From Arctopsyche grandis (taxonomy: Eukaryota; Arthropoda; Insecta; Trichoptera; Hydropsychidae), in the NCBI RefSeq assembly GCF_051622035.1, contig NC_135360.1:12328001-12392000 (forward strand): 64,000 nt of DNA, in the 5' to 3' direction. The notes below the pieces were generated by a model. It saw nothing but the letters and a program-made list of their open reading frames with translations, searched no databases and had not been told where the DNA came from. Below, one piece after another: positions 12,246 through 25,061 of this stretch. Numbering within the stretch: the stretch's first letter is position 1; every line of letters begins with the position of its first letter. A program made the position numbers and the translations under genes.

Positions 12246-15200
12246 TCACTTGGGCTTTCTCACTTTCTCTTGCAATGTTTCCTTCGATTTCTCTATGAAC
12301 GCCTGCTCATTTTTACGGCCGATTCCGTTTAACTTATGAGTGTGTCTAAGACCTATTTCACTCAATCTTTTATGTTGATATGTTAATGGCTCGTGAAGCT
12401 TTGAATCGCCTCGCTTATAAAAGTCGTTATAATCCAATCGGAACAACAAAAATTGAAGGTTGACTTCACTCTGCAAAGCGAGTTTCAGCAAAAATGTCTC
12501 AACGTGACCTCTGAAATAATAAATGCAATTAAATATTTCAATGGATAAATTTATAATTAACTACAAATGTAGGTTATATGTATACCTGTATGCTCTTGAT
12601 AAAACATTGAAATCAGCCTTCTTTTCAACTAGATATTGGATAAATATTTTTCTATCTTTCTCATTTTTTTGTTCTTCAACTGTAGTAATTCCATATTCAC
12701 CTGATTTATATAATAAAAAGTTGAGTTGAATATATGTACATTGAATAAACAATTGTAATAAAAGATCAAAATATGTATTTGCCTTTTTTACTCCTTTCCA
12801 CTTTGAGCTTTTCTATATTTTTCCGACGGTCTGATTCTTCTGATATTTTCGCATACAAATTGGTCTCAAAATGCCTCAACGATAAAATTTCATCATATAC
12901 ATTGCCTAAATACGTTTGCAGTTGCTATAAAAAATGAGAATTTATATTGTACACCCATGCTACGTATTTATCTTTATTTTTTATTAAAAAAAGAAAAAAA
13001 AACCTTTGTTTTTTCATCTAATAATGCACCCGCGGTAACAGCTGCCAAAAATTGACGATGAGCAGTCAATAATTCATCTAGAGCGTGTGAACGGCGTGCA
13101 CCTGTTGATAATCCTTGCCAAGCACATTCAATTACTACAAACAGAGCATACTGTAATTCTTTTACAAGATGCAGCATTTCAGAGCGCAAAGCGTGAAGTC
13201 GTCGTAACAATGGCATAACTTCTGTAAACAAATTATATAAAAATAAAATACATTTCTAAGACGGAAATAAAAATTTCAATCCGAAAAAGTTAATTGACCT
13301 GGCATTTTAGAGAATGTTTTATACTCTATAGTGTGCTGTTTCCACATTTGAGCAAGAGTATACTCCATACGTTTAGCTCTCCAAAGATGTGTAAATAGTG
13401 TTCTATAACTAGCTGCAGCTTCAGGTTCTAATACAGTACCTAATGGTCCTTCAACTCTATAGAAAAGGGAAAAAACGTCCCATCCATTGTCCTCTGAAAA
13501 CAAAACAATCATTTATACAGGGTAAAATATTGGATATATACACACATACATATTTATGCATATAATATTTACGGGCTGATGGAGGAAATAGGTTGACATA
13601 TAGTCTATTTAGAATTTCTGCATCTTCGTATTGAGCATTTGTAGCTCGCACAGCAGACTCCAAAATACACGTCAAATTATGAACATATAATTGATTGGCA
13701 TTTTTGTTTAGTTCAGGTCTAAAAATAAAACAAATGAAATATAGAAAATGGAACTGAAAATAAAATAGATGTTTAATATATTTTCATGGTTGATAAAAAT
13801 TACTAACTCAAGTAAAATCATTAGCATTTGAATAAAATCCCCCTGTCCCAATAATAAATATCCACGCAATGCTTGTAAATGTTGCAGTAGTTTGTGAGGA
13901 CCTAATAAAGTATCTAACAGTCTTCTTGATACACCTAAATAGGCAGAAGACATCACAGCATGCAATTTTGTTTCAGAGCCACCAGAAAATAATAGCTCCA
14001 CTGAAAGACAAAAATAATAATTTTCAATACAACAAACATAGGAATTTTATCGATTTATAAATAAAATAAAAATTTTACCACTACTATTATCCAAAACTCT
14101 TTTCAAAGTTTCTCGTTCAGCTAGTTGACCTCTATCTCCACATACTTCTCTCAAAAATGTCACACTTTTACCTGTCGCCAATATTTGTTGAGCTTGTTGT
14201 TTGCTAATGAAGGCTGGTAACATAGCTTCTCTGAAATACAAATTAGAAAAAGTAAGTACTTAAGTACTTGCTGCACGACTATATATATATATATATATAT
14301 ATAAAAAAAATCAAATGATACAACACACCTCACTCTATATTTATCATGCCATAACCTTTCAGTTGATACACTACCCCTGGCATCAATAAAAAATTCATTA
14401 TGCCTATCGTCTATTTCGCCTGCAAAATTAAACAAGTAATTATAAACGAAACTTAATATGTATTCCAAGCTATGAATAAAAAAACCACTTAACATACCGT
14501 CTAGAAGCCATCTACATAGCATTATGTAAATTGGATGGCAAACTGACACTAATAGTTGATGTACAAGAGACGTAACTCTAGGATCACCGTGAGCTAAAAA
14601 CTTGTGAACACATGAAGCCAACTCTCCCCCTATAGTGGAATAATTATAAATGTATAACAGTTTAATATAAAATACATTGCATTTTAGAGAAAAATATACC
14701 TTTTTTATTTTGACTGGCATGGCCTATAATGGCTAACCATTTTAATCTATGTAACGGTTCCAAAGACCAAACCAAGAGACGCCGCAAAGTAAGAGAACCA
14801 ACTTGATCCGGAGATGAAGAATTCAACTGAAAATCAATTTGATACTAATAAATTAACTCCAAGATAAACATTGAACTACATAAAAAAAAATAGATACCTG
14901 AGATTGTAAAATTGCTAAAGATCTGTAATATTCTGTCAATTCGTTGCGGAATGCAGATACTAAGCCTTCACCGACAAGACCTTTAAATAAACGTATATTC
15001 TAGTAAAAAATTATAATCTAGATAAAATTTATAAGATTCAACAAATGTATGTACCTATAGGCATGCAACCAGACGAGGTGTCCATGTGATAGCAAATTTT
15101 ATCATGCAAAAAACCCAACTCCGCTATTCTCGTAACTAATCCTGCACGCCCATGTACACTGCGCCCCAAGCTATCAGGTTTTTTCACACCCTGTGCAATG

Positions 15201-16123
15201 TAGAGCACTTCTTGGATCATTTCTCGTTCTGATATAAGACATTCATCTGGAATAATACTATGCTTCAAAAAATATACCATGAACAACTTATGAAACAATA
15301 ATAAAATAAACAGTATTCAAACCTGGAATTTTGTTTTTATATTTCATATTGTTTTGCGATAAATGAGCCGAGTCTTTATTTATAGTCGAAATTATAGGAG
15401 TTGAGCGAAAGCTTCCAAATATGGGATCGAACGAATTAATTGCAGATCCTGATTTCTGAAATAAAAAGATAACATTTTATTTTATCTTTCTGTTTGCATT
15501 CAAACTCAAATCAATTTCGGAATTTTGTCATACTTGTTGTTTCTGATGACTGTTCACAAAATTGTCACCACCCATCGGCAAAGAAAGTGACGATACGAGA
15601 TTTCGAGCTCTTGAAAGTTGAGAGAGAACATTTTTATCTTGAGATTCTTTTCCTTGCTGATCTGTCGGACTCAATGAATATAACAATTCTAATATAGCCG
15701 GTCGGTTTTTCAATATCAACTGCAAATAAAACAATGATCGTTAAAATGAAAAGAATAAATCTATCTATGCGACTCATCGTTGATTTATCATACTGAAGTT
15801 TTAAGTTGCTGATAATATTCGGTGAATTTATCTACGTGCTGAGCTGATCGAGTGACGAGAATGTGTTCTTGAATCCGACTACAAATGACATCCTCCATAG
15901 TGTGACTGCGTGTATTACACATATCAGCCATCGATGTTACGGCCATGCGATATGCTATTTTTGTCATCTCTAAAATAGCAAACGATTCAATTAAAAAAAA
16001 CATTCACAAAAATATAAATGAGATGTCAATATAATTACCTTTATTCGGACATATTTTAACACAAAGTTTTTTAAGGCAATCAGTGATCTCGTTAGAGTTG
16101 CCATCGCTGCTTCTATCGCTCAT
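12246..16123 (-). CDS. TUBGCP3: Gamma-tubulin complex component 3 (GCP3 / Grip91 type), complete, 17 exons
   Basis: Exons in transcript order: 16039-16123, 15794-15969, 15534-15719, 15323-15455, 15055-15246, 14898-14980, 14700-14826, 14498-14629, 14329-14419, 14079-14230, 13808-14000, 13573-13718, 13299-13493, 13004-13221, 12783-12924, 12586-12700, 12246-12510. Phases close throughout, giving 876 aa (vertebrate GCP3 about 907). The protein is a core subunit of the gamma-tubulin small complex that nucleates microtubules at centrosomes. After a short N-terminal region the GRIP1 domain starts near REMIQEVLYIAQG; conserved stretches include SCVHKFLAHGDPRV, AMLPAFISKQQAQQILATGK and TLLGPHKLLQHLQALRGYLL, and the GRIP2 domain ends LLFRLDYNDFYKR, typical of GCP2/GCP3. 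The choice of GCP3 over GCP2 rests on length and the C-terminus. Intron 15 uses a GC donor at 12782-12781. Confidence 0.94.
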
Positions 16124-17611
16124 AATATTCTACAAAAGAATCAAACAATACGGCTATTAGTCACGCTTCAATTAAGGACAAGGGTGTGGCAGGAAAACAT
16201 GGTTACTGAAGCACAAATCAGGATGTAAGTAAGTGGATGTAAATGTTTCACAAAAACGATGTTTTTTTTTTTAGAATTTAATTGTGCAACTGAAGGATTA
16301 ATTAACAATTTAATATAAAGATCGACAATTGAAAAGAGATATGGATCAATTCATTGACTATATATGATTTTAAAGGTTTTTTAACTCAATGTACTTTTTA
16401 TTTCATTTTCATGTTGATACACCAATTCCTCGCTTCTATAATATACATATATATAATTTTTCTATAATTGTGTCGATTTGTATAGAAATAAATGATTTTT
16501 TACGATGCATTTCACTTCAAGGCTAATACTTCTTGGACGTTTATATATTGTATATTGGCTATAAACAAGGTATTGGTACAAAAGCAATAGAAATAATTTG
16601 GTCATTATTTCGCTTTAAACATATTTTTTTGAATCAATGATTATTAATGTGTTTTTTTCGTAAGTTTTCGAGATTAGATTTATCATAAAATTATTTTCAA
16701 TAAAATTGGGCAACATCTCATTTTCCAACTATGTACATGCTTCAATGCAAGCGTATTTTAATTGAAGAGTCATTCGCGTAATTTGTCTCTGTTCAACACA
16801 TACATACTACAGTTAGAAAGAGACAAGGCTAGATCAATTAAAAAACACAATCGGCGATAATGAATTGAAATGAAATTTGGCATGTATTATGAGAATCGTC
16901 TTATCGTGCTGAAGTTGGCAAGCCCTAACATTGACAGGTGCATTTTGGCGGTTTATATTTACGAGGCTGGCAGGCATTTGTTGACGTATGATCGAGCGTT
17001 TTGGGTGGGTCACACTTGCTGATTGCACTTTGCAACGGCGATTTTGACAAATGCGCGGATATAAAGTTGGGTACAAACGGAAAGTAAAAGACACACGAGA
17101 GAGAGAGAGCGGTGGCGTGGGATGGAGCGAGTCAAAGCCGCGGCTGTCGATCGCCGCCCGCCGCTTCAAATCGCGATGACAGCCGCTGCCGCTGCCACTT
17201 TTGGCCAAAACACATTCAACTATGCCTTACACAATGCTATCTGAAAAATCTTAAAATGCATTGCACATTCTAAATTACTGAGTAGACTAAAACACGAATA
17301 TTGTTTTTATAAAACTACGAAAAATCATACGATATACAAAATCAAACGAGTTTGATAAAATCGATATTAATTTGGTGGCATTCTGCAAATTTTGAGTAAA
17401 GAATATCACGATGGCATTTTGAAAGAAATGAAAACTAGCATTTTATCCTGTTTTGTGAATTGAATATTGGCAAGTAGCACACAGCTCACAAAAACATCAA
17501 ATTGTCATTTCATTGATGTTGATGCAAACATACTTAATCTGCGTAATTTAATTTTAAATTTATGTTCATGGTAGTATTTTTTTATTACACTAGTTGTTTT
17601 AAGGTACTATC
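16124..17611. other. Upstream region of GCP3 with a GC-rich patch
   Basis: Mostly AT-rich. A clearly GC- and CpG-richer patch lies at about 16900-17210, with a GAGAGAGAGAG tract near 17095-17110 and clustered CGCC/GCCGC runs at 17130-17205. It lies 0.8-1.1 kb upstream of the GCP3 start codon and could hold a promoter or a non-coding first exon. A minus-strand ORF there (to 17208) resembles no family. Confidence 0.35.
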
Positions 17612-17991
17612 CTATCCAGCACGACCCGAATCCTGCAAGTACGGACAGTATTCTTTAGTACATTCTATATGGACGCGCATGAATGCGTAAATGCGCATGC
17701 GCGAATGGAGTATGAATACGTGGTAATTGGACTATTCGTCACATTGGGGTGGTCACAAAGACAAATTTTGCCATGAAAATCGCGAATACACAATATTTGG
17801 CACTCAAGTTCTCGTTACTATGATAGTTATCGTTAGTATGATGGACTTTTCGACTGCCAGATGTTCCGTTATAGAGATTTTAGTGACTTTGTGCCGAGTA
17901 ATTTGTGACCAGTAATCACCGAAACGAATACGTCCATATAATGTACCAAAGAATACTATCCGCACTGCAGGATACGGGTCGTGCTGGATAG
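17612..17991. mobile_element. MITE with ~70-bp TIRs, interrupted by another MITE
   Basis: Ends are CTATCCAGCACGACCCGAAT and, read inverted, CTATCCAGCACGACCCGTAT. Similarity continues inward through AGTATTCTTTAGTACATT and TATATGGACG. The centre (17722-17924) is a second MITE of the GGTAATTGGACTATT family, so the outer element is the older insertion. Confidence 0.8.
17722..17924 (+). mobile_element. Inner MITE, family of 6283-6400 and 51635-51823
   Basis: Begins GGTAATTGGACTATTCGTCA, ends TGACCAGTAATCACCGAAAC, and contains ATGAAAATCGCGAATAC. The 51635-51823 copy is the same family in the opposite orientation and shares the CTAAAATCTCTATAACGGAA block, seen here on the other strand. Confidence 0.75.
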
Positions 17992-17995
17992 GTAT

Positions 17996-18235
17996 GAACA
18001 GACCTTTACCCGGCTTCGCTCAGTATTTCTAATATAAACAGTGTAAACATGGCACATCTAAAGCAAATATTCATTTGTTAATTAATTATATTTATTTGAA
18101 TCGATTGAACCAATTGAATTGTCGTCATAGAAACTTTGTTTTGTTTACGAAGTTCCCAACCAAAGATACTTACATACATACAAAGTCTCTTTCGAAATTA
18201 TATATTAGATTATAATCTAATAAATTATTATGGTT
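17996..18235 (+). mobile_element. Non-LTR retrotransposon fragment
   Basis: Contains TTTACCCGGCTTCGCTCAGT, ATAAACAGTGTAAACATGGC and a later CTTTCGAAATTATATATTAG. The same blocks recur at 51224-51485 and 52520-52680, consistent with dispersed, 5'-truncated non-LTR or SINE tails. No reverse transcriptase ORF is present. Confidence 0.55.
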
Positions 18236-18838
18236 AACTTGAATTAAGGGTTAAGGGAAACACCCCAGTCGTTGACCACTTGTATTATCGAGTAAATAAA
18301 GCTGTCGGATCGAGTTTGGGTCGCCATCCTGCTTTTTTAAACAGTTTGTTTTAAGTCAGAAGTGAAGCACAATTAGTCCAAGATATAATGTTATTTAATG
18401 TTTCTTGAATTAAATTGAATGTAATATAAGGGGAAAACCATTATTAAATGTCTAAAATATTTCAAAACTCTTGTCTTTTTAAATAAAAAATTACATAAAA
18501 AAAATGGCAAAGTTTCAAAACGATTGGAAGACTAGGAATTCTAGCTCAACCGTTTGCAAAGGGAAACATAAAAGAGCTTTGTAGAAATAAAGCTTTGCGG
18601 TGCGAAATAAAATTTCCACTATCCACCACTAACATAAAAATATGCAAATATGCACTGAATATGCAATAAAGGAGGTATGTAATAAAAAACAAAACAATGT
18701 TAAAATGTAAAAAATATCATTTTAAGTATCTAAAATTAATATACATATGTCTATTAGTTATTCTATTACAATACATATGCATCTTATCAGAAATTGTATA
18801 GAAAAAACAGCAAATAATAGAAATTATATGCTAAAAAA

Positions 18839-19859
18839 TTAAATTGATTTTAAGAAAAGATTCAGTGGACCATTTTTCCGTGGAGTGTTTGGAGATGAAG
18901 TGCAAGCAATTTTACACAATCCTGCAAACTTATCTCTATGCCTTTTCTTCTTAGCGATGGCGTTTGTATTGTTCACCTTAGGTGAAGCTTTTTCTTCCAA
19001 TTGTTTATCTGGGGTTTGATAAAATAGCTTAGTGAGATTTTTATCTTTTGAATACATTTTCTTATTACGCATTTCTGATGGAGTATTTGAATTTTTAGAC
19101 GTAACTGAAGACCCAGATGCAACCTTTTTTTTTACATTTACGGGTGTGTTTGTAATATTTAAACTTTCTGACAGTCTCTTTTTAGCTATTTTACGTTTTT
19201 CACAAAATAATTCTGTAAATTTATTACATACACAACATTGAATTCTCTAAAAAAAAAATACAAACATTTTATATTTTTATTAAAGTAATTATAAAATACA
19301 TGATAATAATTCTATCATACTTACATATATGTCACTATTTAAAATTTTACTGACTTTCTCAATTGCATCTTGACTATTTTTTCCACTTTTGTTACGTTTG
19401 ATTTTTTTGTACCTTTTTTTTGCAGATACTGTTAATTTTTTCTTTAAAACATTTATCTGTAATTATTTAAACACAATATGAAACATAATCTTCAATACTT
19501 GATATTATGTAAAACAGAAAGTAAATACATAGACAAACACCTTTTGAAACGTTTTGTTAGCATACCAAGATGTAAAACAATTGGAACAACGAACATTGGA
19601 TCCGAAGACTTTATTTGGCAATTTGAATTTATAAGTAGAAATCTCTGCACAATGTGCTCTAAAAGTATTAGAACAATTATTTAGATAGGGAACTATTATT
19701 TAAATAGAGTGAACACATTAAATACACTGTTATTTAAACTAAAATTTTCTATCGTTCTTACAATAGATACGATTTCAATAGAATTGATGGTGGATCTGAG
19801 GTTTCGATAATGGAAGTGAGTGCCAATAAATGTTTGGTATTTACTTCTTCTTCGTCCAT
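18839..19859 (-). CDS. C18orf21: UPF0711 / C18orf21-like zinc-ribbon protein (putative RNase MRP accessory factor), complete, 4 exons
   Basis: Exons in transcript order: 19762-19859, 19541-19658, 19325-19456, 18839-19246. All junctions are GT-AG, phases close, and the product is 251 aa. A short acidic N-terminus leads to SYLLAHC, then LPNKVFGSNVRCSNCF with the first CxxC (Cys57/Cys60). A very basic segment (KKRYKKIKRNKSGK) precedes the second CxxC (Cys120/Cys123, in IQCCVCNKF). The Lys/Ser-rich tail ends RKNGPLNLFLKSI. The arrangement of two separated CxxC pairs and a basic disordered tail matches the C18orf21/UPF0711 family; the human protein (about 220 aa) has been described as an RNase MRP component. 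Family assignment is from memory of the pattern, so function is inferred. The gene diverges from MARS2, with about 1 kb between start codons. Confidence 0.72.
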
Positions 19860-20893
19860 AGTTTATTATCCTGAAATAAATATAAAATATTTTCAAACTA
19901 AATGTGGACAGAAACAATTTATTTTTAAGATGTCAAACAAACAGACTTTAAATCTGCATAAAATACACATTGATCTAATAAAATGTTACGGTAAATACTA
20001 ATAAAAATAAAATTTGGTTTTGACAGTTAAAATAATTACCTAAATTGATCAAAGATGAACCCGTTGAAATTATAACAAAATCACCTCCGTGAATGACTTA
20101 TCGCCATGTGCTTTTGACAGCAGTACAAAGACAAGAAAAATCGACCATTATAAATTTTTCTTTTATAAAACAACACAATTTATACATTACATAGTTATAT
20201 AATAATATATCGAAACTATAATATTATTCATAATTTAAATGGTAAACACCAAGAATAACATCCCCTGGCGTTTACATACATTTACATACACAAAACGTTG
20301 AGTATGTAATTCACTATCATTTGTATCCACAAAGTTGTCTTGGTGAATCACAAACGAATGCATTTATATTCCATTGTGAAACGGTAGCTGAAACGTCAAT
20401 TCGGCACAAGTTGCTGATTATTTACAACGTACTTGCAAGAATTTGTTTTTATTGGAAATTCATTTCGCACCTCCACCAATGCGTTTAGAGTATTTCTGAC
20501 GGTAATTGCAGAGAATTACACAATACAGGTACCATGTTGGATATTACGTCAAATGCCAGGCGACGCTATTCTTGGTGTTTACCATTTAAATAATATTCAT
20601 TCTAAAATTTTAAATTCAAGATAACATATAAAATTTTCTGATATAAAATCTTCGATTGACGACATTCGAGGAAAACAAATACGTGGCAGAATTATGCTGT
20701 ATGATGCATTCTAGAACGCTATTGTGTGCATATAAATATCTATGTATATATTTTTAGATTATTGAGAGTTTTGTATGTTGATGGTAAGATATGGCCATTA
20801 TTTGATATCTGTTTGATGCACGTAACTGTCAATTCGCACTTGTCAGAACGAGAACAGTCTTAACCGGTCTGTGATTAGAGTGGGTTGTGTGTG
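19860..20893. promoter_or_regulatory. Divergent intergenic region between the C18orf21-like gene and MARS2
   Basis: The two start codons face away from each other across 1,034 bp, so both promoters must lie here unless there are distant leaders. The region contains the MITE at 20241-20583. I do not see a convincing TATA box in a defined position. The GC-richer stretch at about 20840-20935 just before and over the MARS2 start could be its core promoter and leader. Confidence 0.4.
20241..20583. mobile_element. MITE with 8-bp TSD ATTTAAAT in the divergent promoter region
   Basis: A 343-bp element beginning GGTAAACACCAAGAATAACA and ending in the inverse, GCTATTCTTGGTGTTTACC. It is flanked by ATTTAAAT at 20233-20240 and 20584-20591. 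The duplication is itself palindromic; 8 bp suits hAT or P-type integration. No transposase sequence was recognised. Confidence 0.85.
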
Positions 20894-23632
20894 ATGTTGT
20901 CTCGTCTATCAGCGGCTGCCAGGCCGCTCTATGTCACCACGCCTATTTTTTACGTGAATGCACGTAAGATATCTGCAATTTAATTCACCTTGAGCAAAAA
21001 CTGTTACATGTAATCAATGCCGAAACACTTCAATACATAATCGATTTGTTTTCGTATTTTTTGCTCTTGAACCAGACACTCAATCAAAAACAATTACCTA
21101 TTCATTGGGAGACTATATATATACATTTATGTGTATACGAATGACCTTTAGCCGTTTCTCAATTATTCAATCTGATTTGAAAAAACGTTGTTATTTTATA
21201 TATGTATATAAATTGTTATTCTATGTATGTATAAATATATGTACAATTAGACAAAATTTTTTTTATTCCAAAAAGATTTCTATCCCAAATCGTTTTGAAA
21301 GAAATTGTTCATTGCCCAAATCGTCTTGAAATAAATTGTTTATACTCCAAACATAACAGGTTTTGTTATGTAAAGATAACGCACGATTGTACTTTAAATC
21401 ATTATTATTTATGGTGTAATTATCATCCATTAAATAATTGAAAAATAAATTCTTATTTTACGTTTCTACTGCATGTATGTAACAATAAGATTCTAATTAG
21501 AAAATTTATGTATTTTCAGCACCACACATTGGCCACTTGTATTCTGCGGTTATTGCCGATTCAGTTCAAAGATTTAGAAAATTACTCGATCCTGCTACTC
21601 CTATAATTTTCAGCACAGGTACAGATGAACACGGGACGAAAGTTCAACAAGCCGCTTTGAAAAAGAAAGTCTCACTAGACAAATATTGTACGTCAGTTTC
21701 TGATGAATATAAGAAGCTCTTTGAAGATTGTGGTGTCGAATTTACAGACTTTGTACGGACGACTGAAGACAGACACAAGACTGCCGTTCAACATTTTTGG
21801 GTTTATTTCAATTTGAGTTGATTTTTATTTATTTATTTGTGAAAATTTCAATAGCAACAATGTAAAATTCCAGAGTGAATTGAAAAATAGAGATTTTATA
21901 TATTCATCAAAGTATTCTGGTTGGTATTGTATCAACGATGAAACTTTTCTAACTGAATCTCATCTGCGCAAAGATACGAGAGATGGCAAAGAGGTAAAAA
22001 ATGATAAAATATAAATGTATTTACAATAATTAATGTGCAATGGAGATAATAAAGATTAATTAAATTGTAGGTGTTGGTTTCCATAGATTCGGGTCATTCA
22101 GTTGAATGGACAGAAGAACAAAATTATATGTTTAGGCTTAGCAGTTTCAAATCAGATTTAGAAAATTGGTTCAAAAGTAATATACATATCTACATAAGTT
22201 ATTTTCTTAAATTTTTTATTCTGTGTGTATGAATAATATAAATGTGAATTATTATCCAGAGGATGTCATCACCCCAAGAAAATACCAAGATATAATAATG
22301 CATTCAATGATAGACTCGTCTTTTTCTGATATATCAGTTAGTAGACCCTCAGATCGTGTTCATTGGGCCATTAAAGTTTGTAATACAATACCCTGTGTAT
22401 AATATTTCATAGAAGTGATTTTAATAACAACTTATATATGTATGTATAATGTTAGGTCCCCGATGATCCCTCCCAAAGTGTCTATGTATGGTTGGATGCA
22501 TTGATAAACTATCTTACTGTTGTTGGTTATCCAAATGAAATTGATATGACAATCAATAGTAGTTGGCCTGTCGATTTGCATGTCATCGGCAAAGATATAT
22601 TGAAGTATGTGTCTTATTTAATATGCATATATATCTACACATATACCATATTAAATTAATGTATTTACTTAAAAATCTATTTGTTGGAAGATTTCATGCA
22701 ATTTATTGGCCTGCATTTTTGATGGCTGTTGGATTAGAACCGCCTAGGAAAATTTTATGTCATGGACATTGGACTGTCAATGGGAAAAAAATGTCAAAAT
22801 CGTTGAATAATATTGTCAATCCTTATGAAACAGTAACTAAATTGGAAGCCTTAAGATACTTCCTTTTGCGGGAGGGGACAATGCATAGTGATGCAAGTAA
22901 GGAGTCTAAATATTTTTCGATTTATTAATTTAATGTGAATTTTATTTGAAACTATTTTTCAGACTATAGTGAACTGAAAATGAGTCAAATATTAAATTCG
23001 GAACTGGCTGACACATTGGGAAATTTACTTAATAGATGTACAAGTACGTTGCTTAATCCTAGACAGGAATTTCCTCAATTGCATTATGATGAGTTCAGAA
23101 AAATGAAAGAAAACGAAGCTACGCATAAATTGATCTCACTAGTTGAAAACCTTTCTGGTATTACAGTATATATTTTCAACTAATTTTTAAATTCATAATG
23201 TACAACTTATAATCATTGACTTTATGTGAAATTCTAGAAACCTGTTTCCGGCATTACGACAACTATGATTTCTATAAAGTGGTCGATTGTGTTATTGCTG
23301 CATTGCATTCGGCCAATTTGTTTTTCTCGGAGTACAAGCCTTGGGAACTCAGGAAATCTTTAGAGACACAAAAGGATCTCGATGTTGTATTGCATTTAAC
23401 ATTAGAAACTATCAGAATATGTTCCATAATATTGTTGCCTATCATACCGAACATGTCAACAAAACTATTAGACAAACTGCTCATACCTGAAGAATATAGG
23501 ACATGGTATTTCACCGAGTACATTAGTTGGCAGAATGATATGATATTAGAAACCAGAAATATTTCTTCTAAAAAATTATTATTATTTCAAAAAATTGCAT
23601 TAGATATTCAGAAAGAAGTAACAGTATCTTAA
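20894..23632 (+). CDS. MARS2: Mitochondrial methionyl-tRNA synthetase, complete, 9 exons
   Basis: Exons: 20894-20963, 21520-21800, 21874-21993, 22071-22176, 22260-22375, 22456-22604, 22691-22896, 22963-23157, 23238-23632. All GT-AG, phases close, 545 aa (human 593). The enzyme charges mitochondrial tRNA-Met. The class I signature HIGH is at residues 26-29 (PPHIGH), following [20 protein letters not shown] is the typical methionine-site region; VYVWLDAL and [16 protein letters not shown] follow. The KMSKS loop is at residues 314-318. The anticodon-binding helical part runs through [11 protein letters not shown] to the end. No C-terminal tRNA-binding extension and no four-cysteine zinc knuckle are seen, fitting the organellar form. 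The short N-terminus before the fold (about 16 residues, with Arg and no acids) is compatible with mitochondrial import. An AATAAA lies at 23667-23672. Confidence 0.97.
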
Positions 23633-23666
23633 AATTCTTGTTTTTCAATTGATATATTTTGTTAAA

Positions 23667-23672
23667 AATAAA
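23667..23672 (+). terminator. Polyadenylation signal AATAAA for MARS2
   Basis: Canonical hexamer 35 bp after the MARS2 stop codon. Confidence 0.6.
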
Positions 23673-24264
23673 TTTGAACTATGAGTGGAATGTGTGTAAA
23701 GTTGTAGGCCAATGTAAAATTATTATGTTTTTAGAAATATTAAAATCGTTTTGCTGCTGTATATAATAGATTTTTTATAAAATTAAATTATTTGTATAAA
23801 AATGTGATTTAAATAAAAAAAAATCTAAATTAAAAATGATCAATATTAACAAATCTTCACATCCTACTATACTGATTAAACAAATATTCGAGTCAAAGGT
23901 TATTTGCATTGATATGCACCTATCACGAACATGAATAATAACATGGCAACAAAAGTCACAAAAAAATTGGAATCTGATTGATTAATAGTAAGGAGAAATT
24001 GTGTAAATAAATTTGTTTAAATTCAGCAATTTATTTATTATAGAGTAACATAACGTGTTATGAAAGATTAGTTTGATTATGTTGACATTTACTTATTGAC
24101 CTCTTGGGTAGTAATAACATTATGATATTGAGAAATATTTATTGTATAAAAAAACGTGTACAGTATAAAATTTTTAACTTATTGACTTAACTCAATTTTA
24201 CAAAAAAAACTAGTCTAATTTTATGAAATATTTTAATATCAGTTTGATTAAAAAATATAAAATA

Positions 24265-24270
24265 TTTATT
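24265..24270 (-). terminator. Polyadenylation signal AATAAA for ADI1
   Basis: Canonical hexamer on the minus strand, 45 bp past the ADI1 stop. The two convergent genes leave about 680 bp between their stop codons. Confidence 0.55.
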
Positions 24271-24314
24271 TGAAGGATTCAATAACAGCCATATTTTTTA
24301 ACAATTATGATTTA

Positions 24315-25061
24315 TTAAGCAAATCCTGCCTTCAGCTTATTTAAATAGTTAAGTCTACATTCCATATTATCTACCGGTCGGTTGTACGGCAACCACACCG
24401 GTTCCCCAATGAAAAATCTTTTTGCACGGATAAAATTCTGAAAAAAAAAACAACTTAGACTTAAAACAATACAAAATTCATACTGAATAAAAAAAATCAG
24501 CTTACGTTTGTATCCAACGTGAAGCGATGATATATCCCACTAGGTATAACTATCATATCACCAGCTATGACTTCAATTCTTATCCAATTATCTTCCTTAT
24601 CCCGCACATCAAAATAACCAGAACCTTCCAAAACCAAACGAATTTCCTCATCGGTGTGTAAATGTTCTTCGTAAAACGACTTTAATTTCTCTTCGTAATT
24701 CTGCAAACATTCTTTGGAACATGTAATATCATCTTCGTACGTGTATCCTCGTTCTTTTTTTATCTTATCCAAAATCCCGTCTGTTTTATAAGTATCACAA
24801 TTGATCTAAAAACCGAAATAGAAATTTGAATTATAATACCTGAAGATCTCCATGGTAATTTTTGTAAATAAATCAAATTATAAATAACAGTAATATTCAA
24901 TTGGGTTAGGATTCAAGTTATCAGTACAATACCTGGAAGTATTCGACTCCTGTGGTCCTCTTGAGCATCGGTAGAGACAGAGGACACGGAGGATCCCTCT
25001 GTTGAGGTAATCGCTGGTCTGTTCCAGCATCAGCTTTGCACATATACCACGCACGTACCAT
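24315..25061 (-). CDS. ADI1: Acireductone dioxygenase (ARD), complete, 3 exons
   Basis: Exons in transcript order: 24933-25061, 24506-24805, 24315-24437. All GT-AG, phase 0, 183 aa (human 179). ARD is a metal-dependent cupin of the methionine salvage pathway; it oxidises 1,2-dihydroxy-3-keto-5-methylthiopentene to the 2-keto acid precursor of methionine. The start MVRAWYM is typical. The metal ligands are present as His91, His93 and Glu97 ([11 protein letters not shown]) and His136 (GIYHRF), equivalent to human H88/H90/E94/H133. [11 protein letters not shown] follows near the C-terminus. Its neighbour MARS2 consumes methionine, but they are separate, convergent transcription units and nothing suggests co-regulation. 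Confidence 0.97.

Noticed and set aside
16834-17208. 124-codon minus-strand ORF upstream of GCP3
   Set aside because: Ordinary chance ORF in a GC-rich patch; no recognised motif.
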